Shown: piece by piece, positions 25,301 to 44,132 of the stretch | Numbering within the stretch: position 1 is the first letter of the stretch | How the letters are laid out: each line of letters begins with the position of its first letter | NCBI GenBank assembly: GCA_029339195.1 | Contig: JAPTJF010000147.1 | Span: forward strand, 1 to 64,000 | Length of the DNA stretch: 64,000 nt | DNA from: Micractinium sp. NFX-FRZ | Lineage: Eukaryota > Chlorophyta > Trebouxiophyceae > Chlorellales > Chlorellaceae | Direction of reading: 5' to 3' | Translations under genes and position numbers: made by a program | The notes under the pieces: generated by a model | The model's database searches: none | Told to the model about the DNA's origin: nothing | The model's input: only the letters and a program-made list of their open reading frames with translations

Positions 25301-26522
25301 GCATGCGCCTTTCCTGTCCACTGACTGCCAACGGCCTACCAGCTTTCCGACCCCTTGGCGTTCAACACCAGTGCTCCCATCCCCCCGCCTGCCCACACAT
25401 CACAACCAGGGAAGCACGGGGTGCATGCATGACCATGCCGCTCCAAACTTATCATCATCTACACTAGTAAAACATACATCAGCCCACGCACCACATTCTC
25501 CATCAGCTCCGGCACCCTCAGGCTGCACATGCTGCGCACCGCCAGCCCCCGGATGGTGGGATCCAGGTCCTTGCAGTCGTTCAGCAGCGTCTGCAGCGGG
25601 GTGCAAGGGACAAGTAGAACAAAGCACGGCTGTTGAGGACAGATCCGTCTTCATCTTCATCTTCATTACAATCAGCTGCGGCGGGGCGGTCAGCCTCAAT
25701 CAGCAGGGTCGGGTGTAAGGGAGGAGGATAAAAGCAACAGGCTGCACAGCGGGTTGATGTGGCTGGTGCTGGCCATGTGTGGGTGAGGAGCAGCACCTGC
25801 ATCACACCGGCACCACCAGCAGTGCAGCCTGCCCCTTCTGTCGCATACACACGTCATTGCCGCACATACGCACCAGCAGCAGCTCCCACACGCACGTTCT
25901 GCTTGGTGGGAGCATAAAGCAAAGGCAGCCCTTCCCACCCGCCCCCTCCCCACACACACCTGCACCACCAAAAGCGCCACCGCCGCGTTCTGCTTGGCTG
26001 CCGTGCGCAGGTACAGGTAGAGCATCTTCTTGAGGGGCAGGTCGTGCTTGGAGAGGGCCACACACTTGGTGGCGGGCACAAAGGCGGCGGACATGTCGAT
26101 GCCCTGCGTCATGTAGCGGATCAGCTTCTGCAGAGGGGAGAGCAGGGTAACACATGCGTCGCAACGCTGGCTGTGCTGCTTTTCAAAGCCACGCGCAGGT
26201 GGCAGGCATGTCGATGCACTGGGTCGGGCAGCAGATCAGGTCATGCGGAGGGAAGGCAGGGAAGGGCAGGGTGGCAGGCCAGAGCATGTGCGGCGAGGAG
26301 GCAAGGTTTACGCAGGATTGCTGCAACGCTGCTGGCACGCCTGTCTCGTCGCCCGGCGTCCCAGCACCAGCCCTGCCAGCATGCGCCCCCGCCTGCACGT
26401 CCCCGCACCTGGAAGCAGTCCCGCTTGTTCTGCACCACATCGGCGCGTGTGCCGCTCTGGGCGGACAGGTGCTCCAGCGCATTGATCACCTCATGCACCT
26501 CCCCCTTGGACTTCTTCGCCAT
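18135..26522 (-). CDS. AP4B1: AP-4 adaptor complex beta subunit
   Basis: Twenty-two exons join to 862 residues: 26522-26409, 26127-25960, 25590-25492, 25120-25024, 24679-24582, 24239-24169, 23826-23745, 23469-23368, 23088-22966, 22620-22498, 22196-22128, 21906-21820, 21641-21567, 21295-21227, 21058-20993, 20847-20795, 20547-20467, 20310-20214, 19962-19878, 19518-18929, 18645-18517 and 18245-18135. Residues 1 to about 585 are the HEAT-like trunk, with adaptin hallmarks such as YMTQGIDMSAAF, KKMLYLYLRTAAK, PTIRGLAVRSMCSLRVPEL and QVVANCLYVLQQ. One 590-base exon encodes a Gly/Ala-rich hinge. The last two exons form the beta appendage (FTAHIGQAHVANF, PPLRFLFHAQ, VVVKSDNAEAADHVADLL). FFKRPPEC-R-KALGNALAAG is the plant AP-4 beta pattern, not AP-1/2/3. 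The complex sorts cargo at the trans-Golgi network. Plant AP-4 beta is about 840 residues, so the model looks complete. The intron after RPPEC must start with GC to keep the plant length. Confidence 0.92.
19809..19866. repeat. GGCA tetranucleotide array in AP4B1 intron
   Basis: Imperfect (GGCA)n repeats, interrupted by GGCG and GGGAC, sit in the intron before the hinge exon. Confidence 0.85.
22307..22342. repeat. (CAG)12 microsatellite in AP4B1 intron
   Basis: Twelve perfect CAG units (CTG on the coding strand) lie in the intron between exons 10 and 11 of the AP-4 beta gene. Confidence 0.95.
24801..24922 (-). other. Coding-like segment inside AP4B1 intron 4
   Basis: On the AP4B1 sense strand this intronic stretch reads as SGGKKEEEAKPAAPTDLTED..., continues through PPPMPQFGG and ends at a TGA (24801-24803). 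It looks like the charged C terminus of a real protein. An AG with a weak polypyrimidine context precedes it, but its reading phase does not match exon 4 of AP4B1. It may be a displaced terminal exon, an alternative last exon, or chance. I could not identify it. Confidence 0.3.
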
Positions 26523-27254
26523 GCTGGGCAGCCTTGGACCTGGGTCGAGGAAGTGTTGGAGGGAGGGAGGGGGAGCACAGAACGTGTTGCTGCACACCAC
26601 GCATCCAGTGTTTGGTCATTGCAGGGCGTCAGGGGCCAGCGTGCATCAGGATGCCAGTGTGGGTGCTGGCGTTGGTACCAGAGGAATCAAAACGCAAACA
26701 CCAAACTGGCAGTGCTGCACGCAGGAACTGGAGCCAAGAACCCCTCAAGGAGCAAGCGACTCGTGGCGGCAGGCAGCGGCGGCAGGCGGTGGCGGCAGTG
26801 GCGGCAGGTGCCAGCTTCACGCAGCCTGGCGGTTCTCCCACGCACTAGAACACATATTTAGATGACCTGCAAGCTCACCTGTTGGTCAGGACTTCAACAG
26901 GGCGGGCCCCGGCGGAGAAGAAGCCGCCTGCTACGCAGTCGCTGCGCTCCAAGGCTTAACAGCGCTCTCCGCAGCTATTTTACTGCCCCCGAACTACAGT
27001 CTGAAAGCTAGGAACCGAGCAGGAAGAGACTTCCTTGGGCAGCAGCGATCGCGCGGGTGCCGGCAGCTTTCGGACGCCCTGCACTCGTGTGTATAGGTGA
27101 TCAGGACGACAGGGGGGGGAAGGAAGACGGTTCAGGAGACATTTTGCGCCCTGCCTATGTGGCGCCAAGGCTTGTGTTGACCATTGCCGCTGCGGACATA
27201 TACTTCGTTTGCTGACGTTCCACAAATCATCGATACCAGCAAAAGGCACTTCAG
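26523..27254. promoter_or_regulatory. Shared upstream region of AP4B1 and BBOF1-like genes
   Basis: The two genes start head to head 732 bp apart, so this gap must hold both promoters and 5' UTRs. No specific box stands out, and no exon was recognised. Confidence 0.45.
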
Positions 27255-29944
27255 ATGGCCAGCAAGCCCAAGACACGCCCCGGCGCGAAAGCCGGGGCGC
27301 GGGCACCCGAAGCGGAGGAGGGGCCGCCTGCCCGGAGTGTGGAGGCTCTGCTGCAGGAGGAAAGGTGTGTGCCGCGCTCAATTGCCCTGCCTGGGAGGCA
27401 AATCACGCGCCGCTGCCGCCACTGCCTCCCGCTCCTGCGTGCCGCCAACCGCCCGGCAACACCCCACTCTGCAGGGCGCGCCAAGCGCAAGAGCAGCTGT
27501 TGGCCTCACACGCCGCGATAGAGGGCCTGGCAGAGCAGCATGCCGCGCTACAAGAGCAGGCACGGCACGCGGAGCGCGAGGGGCGCGAGGTGGCGGCGCT
27601 GTTCCGTGCAGAGATGACCGCCAAGGGGGAGGCGCTGGCGGCAGCGCAGGCTGAGGCAGCAGCGCGTGCCGCTGCATTGGCTGCGGCCCAGGTGGCTGCG
27701 GAGCAGCGGGAGGCTGCTCTGCACGCTGCCTTTGATATGGAGCGCCAGGCGTTGCTGCTGGCAGCAGCAGAGCTGCAAGCCAAGCTGGACGGGTTGGCAG
27801 AGTGGCAGCAGGAGAAGGAGGCGGCAGATGCGGAGATGGCGCGGCTGATGCAGGACAATGCACGCATCGCAGAAGAGGCGGGCGAGAAGGTAGGTGGTGC
27901 AAGTGCTTGGCTGAGGGCCTGATTTGCAGCACTTCAAAGCAGCATGCACGGGCCAGGCCGGGGCTGCATGATCACATATGCAAACATGTGGGACGCCAGC
28001 ACCAGGTCAACACCGGTGATGTCACCACAATGTGGTGCTGAGTTTTGTGCAGGTGCGCGCGCTGCAGCGCCGCCTATATGAGCTGGGCCACGGCCCCGGC
28101 GACGACGCTGGCGCAGAGGGCATGCTGGGGCTGGGCAACGCCCTGGGCGGCAGCGATGACGGAGGGGACGAGCTCACTCTGGAGGCAGACCTGCACCGAG
28201 TGCTGGCGCACAGCCGCAAGGTGGCGGACGAGATGCGGCAGTACGGGCATGTGAGCGGGAGGGTCTCAGCACGTGGTGGTGGGCGGGGACAACGATTGCC
28301 ATGCTTGTCGGCAGGCTTCTGTACACACTGTGTCTTTGCCTAGTTTCGGATGCAAGTTTGAGGGCGCTGATGAGAAGAGAGGCAGCATCCACCGCCATTG
28401 CTGCTTGCCCGGCATGCCTCCTGCTCAAACTTCCTTGATCTCCTGCCCTTCTTCCGTATTGGGAGCGCAGGAGGCGGAGGAGCTGCAGCGTGAGATGCAT
28501 GCTCTGGAGTCGGAGCGCGCGGGGCTGCTGCGGGACGCTGAGCTGGCGGGGGAGATGGAGGCACAGTATGCCAAGCGCGGCAGCATGCAGGTGTGTGCGG
28601 GACAATGGTCAAGGGTGGCATGCAGGCTGCGGGATGAGGCCGAGGGAAGAAGGCGTGTGGCTGGCTTCGAGAGGAGCCCAGCCTGACCAGCCCTGCGGCA
28701 GGTTGAGTCTGCCGAGTGCCTGCTGGTCTCCCTCATGACTCACTGGGGATGTCACTGCCTGGCATTCAAGCATGCGAGAGCCACCGTCCGTGTTCAGTGT
28801 AATCTCTGTATTACCCTCGCATGATTGCCTTAGGACGTGCACGAACCCATGCCCATTTGAAGAAGAGCACTGTCAGTGCTTGCTATGTCTTGCACCCCTC
28901 ACAATGCCCCTGCTGCATTGCCCCTCACCCTGTGCCAGGCCCGCGAGATCCGCGACCAGCGCTCCAAGATCACCTCCCTGGAGAAGGGTCTGGCACGCAT
29001 GGCCCAAGACTTCGAGACGGAGAAGGCCGCCCTGGAGGCGGGCCTGCGCGCGCAGCTGGCAGACGCGGTGGCGGAGCAAAACACGCTGCGCAGGTGCGGC
29101 GCGGCATGACGGGGCGGGGGAGCAGGGGCGGGGGAAGGGGCAGGGTGACAGTGCCGGGGCATTGGTTCTTTGCACTTAAACAGGTATTCTGCACGCACAG
29201 CCGATCACATACGACGTGGTTCTGAGCCGTGTCACTCTGGCTCAGCATCTCGTGCGCTGCTTGAGAGCCTATGCACGACCTTGACCTGCCATTCCACCGC
29301 TTCACCGCTGCAGGCTGCTGCAGGTGCGCACCAAGGAGCTGCGCCAGGTGCGCCGCCTGGCCCAGGAGGTGCTGCTGCAGCGGTCTGATGTCGAGGCATT
29401 CCTGGTGTCTGCCATCCAGCAAGTGCGGGCGGAGATGGCGGCTGAGGCAGCTGCAGGAGGGCATGCAGCGGCAGGCACACCTCCGCCGCCTCAGCAGGGC
29501 GACAGCGCCTTGTCTGGCAGCAGTGCTGGCAGCGGCAGCAGTGGCGAGAGCAGCATAGGCCGGCCAGCATCTGGAGTGGGCGTCAGGTGGGCGCCGGAGG
29601 TGCGGGGGGAGGGGGCAGGCAGTGCTGGCCCGCGGCCCAGCAGCAGCCTGTCAGAGGCAGGAGAGTTTGCCTCGGTCATCGGCAGCCGCAGCGGGGAACC
29701 GTCAGCTGCCGGCGGCGGTACTGCTGGTACTGCTGCCGGCCAGATGGACATCAAGCAGCTGAGCTGGCAGGACCGCGAGCGCATCCTGCGCCTGTTGTTT
29801 GCCAAGATCAACCGGGCAGTGCAGCGGCCGCTCGTGCCTGCTGTTGCACGCACCCAGGCGCTGTCAGAGGCGCAGGCAGAGGCGCCGCCGCTGCCGCCGC
29901 TGCGAGGCCTGGCCACGGAGGCGGGTCCCGCTGGCCTGGCATAG
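27255..29944 (+). CDS. Coiled-coil protein resembling basal body-orientation factor 1
   Basis: Exons 27255-27364, 27475-27889, 28053-28250, 28471-28590, 28939-29093 and 29314-29944 join to 542 residues. After a short basic start (MASKPKTRPGAKAG) nearly everything to residue 380 is Ala/Glu/Gln/Leu coiled coil. Two stretches are less generic: KELRQVRRLAQEVLLQRSDV followed by EAFLVSAIQQVRAEM, and near the C terminus LSWQDRERILRLLFAKIN. That order and the length (about 530 in human) fit BBOF1/CCDC176 (DUF4515), a basal-body protein needed to orient and maintain motile cilia in vertebrates. The match rests on my recollection of the family and on these two motifs, so another ciliary coiled-coil protein is possible. 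The ATG at 27255 lies in a clean first exon with a GTGTGT donor. All introns are GT-AG. Confidence 0.6.
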
Positions 29945-30376
29945 GTCTCGGGCTGGCATATGGACATGTTTATCGTTACAGTGTGTCATGCAAGGAAGTC
30001 AAAAAATGCAAGGGACAATGCAAAATGGCGGGGAAAGCAGGAGCAGGAAGCAGAGGCAGCAGGTGTTGCAGCAATGAGAGGCAGGAGGCAAAAGCGCTTG
30101 GGAGTGAAGCGATATGGCGATGCTGATGGGTGTGAGGAACAGTGAGAAGAGGTTGTGCGTTAGGTTTAGATGAACAGCAGTAAGGGCAAAGACAGACAGT
30201 TGAGAAAGGGCAGGAGAGCAAGGCAGATGCACTGAATGTTGCGGGGCAAGAGTCACGTTCGTTCCCCGAGGGCTCTGCTGCGAGCCGGCGTCGACATCGG
30301 TGTGCTCAATGCTTCGCCATCGACAGTGGTGTGCTCAATGCTCCAATGCAGCCGCACTTGAGTGCTGCTGGGGCGC
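29945..30376. other. Convergent 3' region of BBOF1-like and PSP genes
   Basis: No exon was seen here. It contains two copies of GTGTGCTCAATGCT (about 30299 and 30330). A reverse-strand TGTAA (TTACA at 29976-29980) could end the PSP transcript, which would then run to within a few bases of the BBOF1-like stop codon. Confidence 0.4.
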
Positions 30377-33300
30377 TCACTGCTTGAGAGCCTTGCTGAT
30401 GTCCGAGATGCTGAAAACGTACCAGTCGGACAGCTTGGCCACATTCTCGCGGTACACCACGCCGCCGTAACTGCACACAGCACGCATGCCAGTGGAACAG
30501 CGCAGGTCAGTGCGCAGCACGCACGACCACTCCTGGATGTGTGGAGCGCAGCAGGCTCCGCCTGGAGGCAGGCTGGGCAGGGCAACGAGCTCTGCCGCAA
30601 GCGGTGGTGCACCGCCAGGCCTCGGAACTGCTGCGCAGCAGGTTGACAGGCACGCGCTGTTGTTCCAACACCCCACCCAGCACTGGCCCCTCACCCGATG
30701 AAAGCGTCTGCGCCGCCGGGGGCGCGTGCCTCAAAGTCCGTGATGCCATCTCCCACCATCACCACCTTGCTAAATCCGTGGGTCTGCAGGGCGGGTGGGT
30801 GGGTGGGTTGGAAGCAGCCGGGCAGGGCAGGGCGGAGGGCGGGAGGGGTTGTGTGGACGGGAGCAAGAGGCTTGGGCAGGCCAGCGCGACAGCGTGAAAC
30901 CGAGCGTGTTATTGTAGCACAGTGGACAGTGCGGGTGCACGGCGGGTGGGAAACGGCACATGATGCCACATGAACTGAGCGCAGGCCAGCGCACCTTCTT
31001 GATGTGCTGCACCGCCTCCCGCTTGCCGCCGCTGCGTGAAGGGAACTCGTTGGGGTCAAAGCCGTCATAAGCGCCGTCATGCTGCAGCATTGGAGATAGT
31101 AAGTGGAGGGAGAGCATGCATGCGCTTGTGAAAACCCAGGCACATTCTCTATGAGCTGGCATGTGAGCCCTAGAGGGGACGCCAGCTTTATGCATGACAG
31201 GCGGCTGGCCATGCCCGGCAAGGCAGGCAGCACGGCGGGCTGGCGGGCAGGGAGGCTGGCAGGCAGGGAGGCAGGCTGACTGGCACCGCGGCCGGGTGGA
31301 CACACACACAGGCAGGGCTCACGTCAAACAGGATACTGTTTGCAAACACGTGGTCCAAAGGAATGCCCAGGCTCTGCAGCAGGGAGATGGGAGTGCTTGT
31401 TTTGAGAGCGCAGGGTACGCCAGCAGGGGAGGCAGACAAATGGGGCATGCAAAACGAGGCCAGCCAAGTGTATGGGGATCGAGCAGGGTGCAGCAGAGTA
31501 TGAAAGAAGCAGCGCGAGGCTGAGCAAGCAGCAGCTGAGTGGCAGCGGAGCGCGGCTGAGCGGTGCGGCCAGGCAGCAGCAGCAGCGGCGGCAGCAGCGG
31601 CAGCATGCTTGCTTCTTGCACCAACCTCAGCGATGGGGTGGATGACGATGCGGAAGCCTCCAGACACCAGGAACACCTGCGGGCAGAAATTAAAGGCACC
31701 GCGCAGGCAGCCATGCAACCCTTGTTGCATATGCACTCGCTTGATGCACAGCAAACTCGGCAGGGCAGAAGTCACAATTCTGCAAAACAAGCACAGCACG
31801 TCCAGTGTGGGAAGCAATAAAGTGCAGCCCCTGGAAGGTCCAGCAGGCAAACACATGCTCTGCTCCCCACACTGCCCTCTACACATGCACTGCTGTCTAC
31901 AATGGCTCATTGCAATGCACGCTCAGCGGCCTCCCGCACCTGCTTGCCCTGCGACTTGAGCAGAGCCACCAGCTCGGGAATGCCTGGGCTGATCTGTACG
32001 GCGGCGTTGGTGAAATGGTGGCAACACAAAGACGGGTGGGCAGCAGGGGCAAAGCAGGTGGGGGCCCAAAGCGGCAAAGCACCAAGCTTGCTCGAGCTTG
32101 TTCCGCTTCAGTCTGGGAGGCCGCAAATTGCACTTTGTGGTCCATGTAGCCGCTACGTGGCCATGCAAGCGGCCCATGCAGCTGCCCCACCTTTGGCGGG
32201 TGCCCAGCCAGGAAGCTCTCCAAGTTCTCCCGTGACGGGTGCATCACCCCCAGGCGGGCGGCCAGGGCATCCTGGAACAGCACGGTGCCACCCATGGCCC
32301 TGCAGGCAGCCGGAGGGGGAGGGAAGGGCGGGGCGGGGGTTGGGGGTGCGCGAAGCCCAGGAGGTGCGGGGGCAGGGTCCTCGCGACATGCGGCCGGCCG
32401 GCAGGCAAACGGCATGGGGGCACGCTGGATGCTGCTGAAGCGCAGCACCCAATGGCTGCGCCACACGTCCGGCACAATTAAGATGCTCTCTCTGCCCGCC
32501 CAACCTGCAACCTCCAGCCCTCTGCTGGGCTGTGCCTGCCTGCGGCGCCGCCTAGCCTGCTGCACCGCCCAGGCACGCAGCACAGCCTGCCCCTGCATCT
32601 ACTCACTGTGCAGTGAGCGCCGCCACCTGCTCTCCCACCCCTAGGAATGCAGCAATCTCATCAATCGACTCGTCAGCACAGCTGCGGTGATGGGGAGGGA
32701 GGGAGGGAGCAGGCAACAGGGAGGCAAGAGTAAGCTTCTCGGCATGATAGGTGCTATCAAAATCAGGGTGCGCCACCTGCCAGTGTACTGTCCACATTGA
32801 GTGTGAAAAAAGGCACCGAAAACGACGCCAGCAGTCATCAGCCAACAGCCAATCACATCCACCGGCAGCAGCTGCTGCCCTGCCACCTGCATCTCCCACT
32901 CACAAGGTGCTGTCGACATCAAAAGTGAAGGCGTCAGCGCTGCGCAGCAGCTGCAGCAGCTCGGCAGAGGGCTCCAGCTTCACACCCGCTGCCAGTGCCT
33001 CGCCACGGGCCGCCGCCACCACTGCAGGCACGCAGTTGGGGTGGGCGAAGGTGCGTGGGGCAAGCGTGCCAGTCCGGCAGGCAGCTGCCGACGCACTGCA
33101 GCCGCCTGCTGCTAACACTTGGATTGGCGCTCTGACCACCTGCACTTGTATGCGGCATGTCCTTCTCCCTCTACATGCTTGCTACAACACTCGGCTGCCT
33201 GCTGCAAGGCGTGTGTGCGAGTGCAGGCAGTGCATCTGAGTATGCAAACAGCCGTGCGGCAACGGCCGTATAACCTTTACCTGGATCAGTCTCGGTGTCA

Positions 33301-33572
33301 CTGTCTGTCGTGGCCATGGAGGCACCAGCACCATCCACTACGCTGCCGCACCGCCACTGCCGCTGCTGCCGTTGCTGGCGCGCTGCGTCACGTTGCTGGC
33401 ACGCGGCGCTGCTGCTGCTGCCGCCACTCGTGGCGGCGGCCACACCGCCGCGTAGCTGCTGCTGCTGCTGCCGCCCCGCTGCAGCTGGACTTGTTCCAGC
33501 CTCTCGTGCCCGTGGCCGGGCACAGCGGCTGCTGCTGGGCGCCCAAGCGGCGGTCAGAGCAAGGGCCTGCAT
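30377..33572 (-). CDS. PSP: Phosphoserine phosphatase, plastid type
   Basis: Exons 33572-33281, 33021-32904, 32681-32607, 32299-32191, 31993-31940, 31676-31626, 31373-31323, 31081-30995, 30783-30695 and 30470-30377 join to 339 residues. The enzyme removes phosphate from O-phosphoserine in the last step of the plastid phosphorylated pathway of serine synthesis (EC 3.1.3.3). HAD motifs are present in order: nucleophile loop DVDST at about 132-136, the cap ADESIDEIAAFLGVGE, VFLVSGGFR with the motif II serine, a conserved lysine in the GGKREAV stretch, and GDGITD at about 290-295 with the metal-binding aspartates. The first exon (MQALALTAAWAPSSSRCARP, rich in Ala/Ser/Arg/Gln) is a typical algal chloroplast transit peptide. 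It starts 270 bp from the divergent RH24 gene. All introns are GT-AG. Family assignment is firm. Confidence 0.93.
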
Positions 33573-33842
33573 GTAGCCGCACGAATGTGGGGTGCCGGGC
33601 GTCCCGTTGCAGCTTTGATCGATTTGTTCTTATTAAAAAACATGCAATGCAGTCCTGTTGGCGATCGCCAAGTCTTTAGGAAAGCGGCTGGCACGCAAAG
33701 ATGCAGTGCCGCGGAGCATCAGCTGCAGCGGGCAGCCGCAGGTGGCTTTGCGTCGCAGCATTGCGCTGTGTCTACATCGCTGCAGCCACCCAGTCGGCGG
33801 AAGGCGCAGCCGATCGCCAGGTGCCGCAGCAGCAGCGTCGCC
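33573..33842. promoter_or_regulatory. Bidirectional promoter region, PSP / RH24
   Basis: Only 270 bp separate the two divergent start codons, so 5' UTRs and core promoters of both genes must overlap or abut here. The AT-rich stretch TTCTTATTAAAAAACATG near 33628-33645 stands out from the GC-rich surroundings. Confidence 0.5.
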
Positions 33843-42396
<8,554 letters not shown>

Positions 42397-43034
42397 CCCG
42401 CCTTCTATCTGATGTGTATACATATGTGCCTGTTCTTGATCTCATGTCTCTCTTTCAACAGCGGCATACACCGCATCACAGCCTGTTTGCCCACACGGCT
42501 GCACTGCCCAGTACCTAACACGAACACCTGCGGTATATTGCGGGCGCACGGCAGAGAAAGCGCGGCGGCGGCGGCGCACCGGCCACCAGCAGTGCAGCAG
42601 GCAGTCCCGCAGCGGCAGAAGCAGCAGCGAAGTCAGCCCAAATGCAAGTGTCAGCGCTGCACATTCAAGCACAGAATCAAACCATCTCGCGCAGGCAGAC
42701 GTTTGGCTTTGAACAGCGGTACTGCTGATGATGATGCGCAGATGACTTCAGCAGGACGGGACCACTTTGAATCGAACCCATATGACTGTTCATCTACAGT
42801 CGCCGGGCCCGCTCATTCGCCGGCTTTGGAAGGCACTGCCCGTGGACGTCGCCCCGCCGCCCTCCCTGCCCTCCCGAGACACCGCTGCGTGTGGTTTCGG
42901 AGTGCCGTGGCTCCTAGTGGGTGCGGCCGGAGGCCCGGGGTTCGGGCAAGCCTGCCAGAGGACGAACACTACAGGTCGACGTACCGAGCTCGCCGCCACC
43001 CTCACGCAGCCCCAGGGTGTATTGAGGACCTGAG
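42397..43034. other. Spacer between RH24 and the SBP gene
   Basis: This 638-bp gap holds the RH24 3' UTR and the SBP promoter and 5' UTR. No TGTAA is present close to the RH24 stop. Open frames here have no convincing composition. Confidence 0.4.
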
Positions 43035-44089
43035 ATGCCGCCCTCAGGCGCCGACGGCAGCGGAGGAAGCAGCGCAAGCGGTGCCAGCAGCGGTGGCGGC
43101 CGCCACCGGCGGCCTCGCGGCGGGACTGTGCAGCGCCCGCGCACCTGCCGCGTGCCCCAGTGCCTGAACCCGCTTGCGCCTGGCTACAATATGAAGTACC
43201 GCATCTGCTCTCACCACGTCACCCTCCCCTCGATCGAGCTGGATGGAGAGCTGGTCCGGTTCTGCCAGCAGGCAAGTGGGCGAGTGGGATGAAACCCCCT
43301 GGGGCATGCTCCACCGTGGCAGTTGTACAAAACAAGCAGCTACACGCCATGGCACTGCACTGCCCTGGCCAGGAACTGCACACAGCAGCACAGCAGTGCC
43401 AACAGTGCACACCGCATCACAGCACGGGCCGCTGGGTCTGCGCCATGGGCGGTCTATCACGGGAGTCTGCAAGAAGCATCGTGGCAAGGCTGCAAGCAAT
43501 GGCTGGTATCTCAGTACCGGGCACAACCGGGCAGCACCTTGTGCCATTGGCAAGGCTGGCGCTGAACTCATGCGTGCCTGCGTGTGGATGCCGTGAGAAG
43601 GCCTCGGAAAGCAGCCCTGAGGACCTGCCCACAATCCTGGACTTTTCATGTGATGATGGTGATGAATATGAGGGGTTGACCTCAACGCTTCACACATGCC
43701 TGCGCCTTTCGTGCCCCCCTGCCCCGTGGCCCTGCAGTGTGGCCGTTTCCATGGACTTGCGGACTTTGAGGAGAGCAGGCGCTCCTGCCGACGCAGCCTG
43801 GAACAGCACAGGCAGCGGCGGCGCGCGGCAGGGCAGGATAGGCGGCAGCAGGAGGGAGTGGAGCCGCGGGCAGCAGCTGCTGCTGCCGCTGTGCCAGCGA
43901 AGGGCACTGGGAGTGGCGGCGGTGGGCGCCAACGGAAGCGAGGTGCCAAGGAGCCACGTGCTGGCCAAGCGTCACACCCATCCGCAGGGCAGCTACGGCA
44001 GCAGCAGCAACAGCAGCAGCAGCGGCAACAGCAGCAGCAGCAGCAGCGGCGGCAGCGGCGGCAGGAGCAGCGGCGGCAGCGGCGGCGGC

Positions 44090-44132
<43 letters not shown>

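Noticed and set aside
42745..42785. tRNA-like T-arm (GGGTTCGATTC on the reverse strand)
   Set aside because: The stem does not pair and no acceptor or anticodon arm is found at the right distance.
42412..43167. Forward open frame upstream of the SBP start
   Set aside because: It does not contain the SBP frame and has no conserved segment. The region is better read as untranslated.
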